From assembly GCF_045635475.1 (NCBI RefSeq), contig NZ_JBJGXI010000063.1:1-26708 (forward strand): DNA of 26,708 nucleotides, in the 5' to 3' direction. Of the stretch, positions 23,676 through 26,708 are shown piece after piece. Below the pieces are notes generated by a model. That model was not told where the DNA came from. It saw only the letters and a program-made list of their open reading frames with translations, and made no database searches. Origin of the DNA: JBJGXI01 sp045635475 (GTDB lineage: Bacteria > Bacillota > Bacilli > Bacillales > Amphibacillaceae). The translations under genes and the position numbers were made by a program. Each line of letters starts with the position of its first letter. The first letter of the stretch is position 1.

Positions 23676-24187
23676 TGAATGTTGCTTATATTGGCTTGGG
23701 GTCAAACATCGCACCACGATTTGCAACGTTAATGGATGCTGTTAAAATAATCGGGGAATCGCCAGCTATTACAGTTACAGCAAAGTCATCAATCTATGAA
23801 ACGAAACCAGTTGGGTTTGTTGATCAGGATAATTTCTTAAATATGGTGTTAGAATTGAAAACAACGCTCAATCCGTCAGAACTATTAGGGCGTTGCCTTC
23901 AAATAGAATTACAATTAGGCAGAAAAAGGGAGATAAAATGGGGGCCGAGAACGATAGACCTTGACATTTTATTGTATAATCAAGACAATATTAAAACGGA
24001 GCGATTAATTGTTCCTCATCCAAGAATGCATGAACGAGCATTTGTGCTTATTCCCTTAAGTGAAATAAACCCAAATCTATTTGTGCCAACTAACGATAAA
24101 TGTGTTAAGGATATTCTTGATGAGGTACCTGCTCAAGAGAAAAAGGGAGTAAATGTATGGGTGCCAACCAATGGGGAAGAAGAATAA
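23675..24187 (+). CDS. folK: 2-Amino-4-hydroxy-6-hydroxymethyldihydropteridine pyrophosphokinase
   Basis: A 170-residue HPPK. Key segments: YIGLGSNIAPRFATL at the start, VGFVDQDNFLNMV, then GPRTIDLDILLYN with the two Mg-binding Asp residues and PHPRMHERAFVLIPL. It transfers pyrophosphate from ATP to hydroxymethyl-dihydropterin, making the FolP substrate. GGGAG upstream at 23661-23666 is a fair ribosome binding site. Its last 31 bases overlap yazB in another frame, a compact arrangement also seen in relatives. Confidence 0.95.
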   Translation: MNVAYIGLGSNIAPRFATLMDAVKIIGESPAITVTAKSSIYETKPVGFVDQDNFLNMVLELKTTLNPSELLGRCLQIELQLGRKREIKWGPRTIDLDILLYNQDNIKTERLIVPHPRMHERAFVLIPLSEINPNLFVPTNDKCVKDILDEVPAQEKKGVNVWVPTNGEEE

Positions 24188-24360
24188 GAGCCTTCCGAAA
24201 ACTAAAGGGCTATACTCAAGTACAGTTTGCTCAAAAGTTAGGTATGTCTGTTTCGGTTATCGGCGAAATAGAGAGAGGGACTAGAATACCAAGTACAGAT
24301 GTTATTGATCAAATAGCGGATTTATTAAAAATTTCTAGAGAAGAGCTTAGTCCTAAGTAG
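24157..24360 (+). CDS. yazB: Small Xre-type helix-turn-helix protein YazB
   Basis: A 67-residue protein that is nearly all one lambda-repressor-like HTH: RIRAFRKLKGYTQVQFAQKL, GMSVSVIGEIERGTRIPSTD, then IADLLKISREEL. It lies where B. subtilis has yazB, between folK and dusB. No target is known. AAGGGAG stands about 8 bases before the ATG, inside folK. The gene looks intact even though its downstream partner dusB has decayed. Confidence 0.9.
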   Translation: MGANQWGRRIRAFRKLKGYTQVQFAQKLGMSVSVIGEIERGTRIPSTDVIDQIADLLKISREELSPK

Positions 24361-24381
24361 ATATAGTTGAGAGGACAACTT

Positions 24382-24641
24382 ATGTGTCAATTTGGAGATA
24401 TTACAATCAAATATAAAGTCGTTCTTACATAGGAAGCCCTTGAGATACTGCATTTAATCGAGATCCGTCTCCAATCAAAAAGATGGATATGCGTATCTGC
24501 AAACGAATTGCTCCATTGGTTTAGAAGGTTAAAAGTTAGGTGTAATGGAAATGAGAAAGCACACAGCTTAGTCTTAAAAAAGATAAAAGTAACTGGACAA
24601 ATAAAAATGAAGCAGAAATCTTAGAAGACATCCTAGTTTAG
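24382..24641 (+). pseudogene. dusB: Decayed and internally deleted dusB (tRNA-dihydrouridine synthase)
   Basis: The syntenic place of dusB (between yazB and lysS) holds only about 260 bases. A start with a ribosome site (GAGAGGA, about 24370) reads MCQFGDITIKYKVVLT then stop, matching the DusB start IGDIxIKNKVVLAPMAG. At 24521-24571 another frame reads LEG-stop-KLGVMEMRKHTA-stop, matching the conserved EMRKHTAWYLKG of the DusB C-terminal part; the Glu and Trp codons have become TAA and TAG. From 24573 a shifted frame reads to a stop at 24641 (ending NEAEILEDILV), like the DusB tail. About three quarters of the gene, including the FMN-binding barrel, is gone. Intact DusB makes dihydrouridine in tRNA. 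Confidence 0.8.
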
Positions 24642-24702
24642 ATGGGTTAATGAGTTAGAAGCTAAAATAAAGGCCCTTAAATCGATAATTAAGGGTCGAA
24701 CG

Positions 24703-24731
24703 TTGACACGCTGGTGCTCGTTTTCTATACT
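24703..24731 (+). promoter_or_regulatory. Near-consensus sigma-A promoter upstream of lysS
   Basis: TTGACA (24703-24708), 17 bases, TATACT (24726-24731). It is one of the best promoters in the window. The start would be near 24738, only about 11 bases before the terminator at 24749. A separate hairpin (CCCTTAA/TTAAGGG, 24674-24695) lacks a T run and lies just upstream. Confidence 0.75.
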
Positions 24732-24748
24732 AATACTTGAACTAGATG

Positions 24749-24775
24749 CTGCCAGTGCTGTACTGGCAGTTTTTT
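24749..24775 (+). terminator. Intrinsic terminator in front of lysS
   Basis: CTGCCAGT (24749-24756) and ACTGGCAG (24762-24769) with a GCTGT loop and six T's. It can end the fol-yazB transcript and also any transcript from the promoter just upstream. Confidence 0.9.
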
Positions 24776-24846
24776 AATACAATCTAAACTTACAAGTTAC
24801 GTTCATTACATAGAACAAGATAAAAAGTGAAATTGGAGTGAGTGAG

Positions 24847-26331
24847 ATGACAGAAGAGTTAAATGAACATATGCGAGTGAGAAGAGAAAAGCTTCAAGCA
24901 TATAAAGAAAAAGGACTAGACCCTTTCGGTGGTAAGTTCGAACGTACAGGTGTAGCCGAAAAGTTAATAGAGAAATATGATTCATTTTCAAAAGAAGAGC
25001 TTGAAGAAAAAGCTATAGAAACAGTTGTTGCTGGAAGAATCATGACTAAGCGCGGAAAAGGAAAAGCTGGATTTGCTCACATTCAAGATTTAAGTGGTCA
25101 AATACAGTTATATGTGAGAAAAGATGCGGTTGGCGAAGATGCCTATGAAATATTTAATACTGCTGATATGGGAGATATTGTTGGTGTAACAGGTACTATA
25201 TTTAAAACAAATGTAGGCGAACTATCTGTCAAAGCAAAGAATTTTGAAATGCTGACAAAGTCGCTTAGACCGTTACCTGAAAAGTTTCACGGTCTTAAAG
25301 ATGTCGAGCAACGATATCGTCAACGTTATTTGGACTTGATTACGAACCCACAAAGTCGCGACACCTTCGTATCGAGAAGTAAAATTATTCAAGCGATGCG
25401 CCGTTATTTAGATAGTCAAGGATTTCTTGAAGTTGAAACCCCGATGATGCACGGGATTGCTGGTGGAGCTGCTGCACGTCCATTTACTACTCACCATAAC
25501 GCACTTGATATTCCGCTATACATGCGTATAGCTATTGAATTACATTTAAAACGTTTAATCGTTGGCGGCTTAGAAAGTGTCTATGAAATAGGGCGAGTTT
25601 TCCGTAATGAAGGTGTTTCAACGCGGCATAACCCGGAATTCACGATGCTCGAGTTATACGAAGCGTATGCTGATTTCCATGACATCATGCGTTTAACAGA
25701 GAATCTAATTGCTCATATAGCACAAGAGGTGCTTGGCACTACAACGGTACCTTATGGAGATCATCAGGTGGAATTAAAGCCGGAGTGGACTAGATTGCAC
25801 ATGGTAGATGCAATTAAAGAGTATGTCGGTGTCGATTTCTGGAAGCAGATGAGTGATGAAGAAGCTAAATCACTTGCGCAAGAACATGGTGTAGCTATAA
25901 AACAAACAATGACATTTGGTCATATTGTTAATGAGTTCTTTGAACAAAAGGTGGAACACTTGTTAATCCAGCCTACTTTTATTTACGGTCATCCGGTTGA
26001 AATATCTCCACTTGCTAAGATGAATAAGGAAGATCAACGATTCACAGATCGGTTTGAGTTATTTATCGTTGGAAGAGAGTATGCTAATGCTTTCTCTGAG
26101 TTAAATGATCCTATTGATCAACGAGAACGTTTCGAAGCCCAAATGAAAGAAAAAGAACAAGGTAACGATGAGGCTCATGAAATGGATGACGATTACTTAG
26201 AGGCATTAGAATATGGAATGCCACCAACAGGGGGCTTAGGAATTGGTGTAGATCGTCTAGTTATGCTTTTAACTAACTCACCATCAATACGTGACGTGTT
26301 ACTATTCCCACAGATGCGTAATCGTGATTAA
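24847..26331 (+). CDS. lysS: Lysyl-tRNA synthetase, class II
   Basis: A 494-residue class IIb synthetase. The N-terminal OB-fold anticodon domain has AGRIMTKRGKGKAGFAHIQD. Class II motif 1 is around QAMRRYLDSQGFLEVETPMM, motif 2 is FRNEGVSTRHNPEFTMLE and motif 3 is GLGIGVDRLVMLLTN. It charges tRNA-Lys. The ATG at 24847 with GGAG (24835-24838) 8 bases upstream is preferred; a GTG at 24838 overlaps that site. No T-box motif is seen in its leader. The downstream neighbour is an rRNA-type promoter region, as in B. subtilis (lysS-rrnW). Confidence 0.97.
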   Translation: MTEELNEHMRVRREKLQAYKEKGLDPFGGKFERTGVAEKLIEKYDSFSKEELEEKAIETVVAGRIMTKRGKGKAGFAHIQDLSGQIQLYVRKDAVGEDAYEIFNTADMGDIVGVTGTIFKTNVGELSVKAKNFEMLTKSLRPLPEKFHGLKDVEQRYRQRYLDLITNPQSRDTFVSRSKIIQAMRRYLDSQGFLEVETPMMHGIAGGAAARPFTTHHNALDIPLYMRIAIELHLKRLIVGGLESVYEIGRVFRNEGVSTRHNPEFTMLELYEAYADFHDIMRLTENLIAHIAQEVLGTTTVPYGDHQVELKPEWTRLHMVDAIKEYVGVDFWKQMSDEEAKSLAQEHGVAIKQTMTFGHIVNEFFEQKVEHLLIQPTFIYGHPVEISPLAKMNKEDQRFTDRFELFIVGREYANAFSELNDPIDQRERFEAQMKEKEQGNDEAHEMDDDYLEALEYGMPPTGGLGIGVDRLVMLLTNSPSIRDVLLFPQMRNRD

Positions 26332-26356
26332 TAATCTAAATGCTTATGTATAGAAG

Positions 26357-26421
26357 AAGCCTGTTTTTATGAAGTGAATAGGTTATACTGATTTGCTTTA
26401 TAGCGAACAGGCTTTTTTTAT
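26357..26421 (+). terminator. Terminator of lysS
   Basis: AAGCCTGTT (26357-26365) and AACAGGCTT (26406-26414) with a T run to about 26419. The 40-base loop can pair further (ATGAAG with CTTTAT). Confidence 0.8.
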
Positions 26422-26558
26422 TAATGAAGAAAAGATAATTTCCATTATTTTCATCACATTATATACTTGATTTGGTGGAATAAGCGTGGTATATTATTAA
26501 TCCGCGCTGCTGCTAGCAAGTAACGCTAGCAAGCGCAAAAAGTTAAACGAAAAAGTTG

Positions 26559-26587
26559 TTGACACTAACAACTCGCCGTGTTATATT
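26559..26587 (+). promoter_or_regulatory. rRNA operon promoter P1
   Basis: TTGACA (26559-26564), 17 bases, TATATT (26582-26587). It lies between lysS and the right edge, where B. subtilis has an rRNA operon. Confidence 0.7.
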
Positions 26588-26600
26588 AATAAGGTCGCTT

Positions 26601-26629
26601 TTGACAAGCGCAAATTGCTTTTATAAATA
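26601..26629 (+). promoter_or_regulatory. Possible additional promoter between P1 and P2
   Basis: A third perfect TTGACA lies at 26601-26606, but the matching -10 is poor (TAAATA at 17 bases, or TATAAA at 15). Confidence 0.3.
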
Positions 26630-26646
26630 ACTTTTTAAAAAAGTCA

Positions 26647-26676
26647 TTGACAACTAAAATGTTGTGATGATACAAT
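26647..26676 (+). promoter_or_regulatory. rRNA operon promoter P2
   Basis: TTGACA (26647-26652), 18 bases, TACAAT (26671-26676). The bases after it up to 26708 would be the rRNA leader. No 16S sequence is inside the window. Confidence 0.7.
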
Positions 26677-26708
26677 ATAAAAGTTGTCCGTAAGAGAGCC
26701 GAGTTAAT

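Noticed and set aside
24776..24846. T-box riboswitch controlling lysS
   Set aside because: No T-box core (AGGGTGG-like) or specifier stem can be seen in the leader; the terminator there is a plain hairpin very near a promoter.

Overview
The window is a stretch of conserved core chromosome from a low-GC, endospore-forming Gram-positive bacterium of the Bacillaceae. Gene order follows the Bacillus subtilis yabM to lysS segment closely: yabM, mazG(yabN), rqcP(yabO), yabP, yabQ, divIC, yabR, [tRNA-Met], spoIIE, yabS, yabT, tilS, hprT, ftsH, coaX, hslO, yacD-like, cysK, folP, folB, folK, yazB, lysS, and then tandem rRNA-type promoters at the right edge. Sporulation genes (spoIIE, yabP, yabQ, yabT) and GC-rich intergenic palindromes point to a Bacillaceae spore former, perhaps in the Oceanobacillus/Virgibacillus/Gracilibacillus group. 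That genus-level guess is weak.

Layout. Positions 1-530 are non-coding: one inverted-repeat element plus a GC-shifted stretch I cannot assign. Positions 582-5264 are a rightward cluster of lipid-II-flippase-like, NTP-pyrophosphohydrolase, ribosome-quality-control, spore and division genes. Positions 5265-5803 hold nested palindromic repeats. yabR (5804-6196) faces a leftward tRNA-Met gene across a shared terminator. A small accessory block follows, absent from the B. subtilis order: a Nudix hydrolase (+) and a leftward marR/MFS-efflux operon with a 41-bp palindromic operator. spoIIE (9546-11996) has a promoter with the hallmarks of Spo0A control. yabS-yabT follow behind a sigma-F-like promoter. 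tilS-hprT and ftsH come next, ended by a strong terminator. A 740-bp gap (17974-18713) carries a symmetric repeat array. coaX-hslO-yacD, cysK and the folate genes follow. A decayed dusB remnant lies between yazB and lysS. lysS is last.

How the genes work together: mazG, rqcP, yabR, tilS, tRNA-Met, lysS and the rRNA promoters serve translation and nucleotide housekeeping. divIC and spoIIE link division to sporulation, with yabP, yabQ and yabT acting later in mother cell or forespore. hprT, coaX, cysK and folP-B-K are salvage and cofactor/amino-acid biosynthesis genes. ftsH, hslO and the parvulin are protein quality control.

I found no wholly new multi-gene system. The most interesting signals are the dusB pseudogene, a near-consensus promoter that fires almost directly into an intrinsic terminator ahead of lysS, the mirror-symmetric repeat array after ftsH, the divergent overlapping promoter between tRNA-Met and the Nudix gene, the permuted look of the YabS vWA fold, and the missing pab genes.
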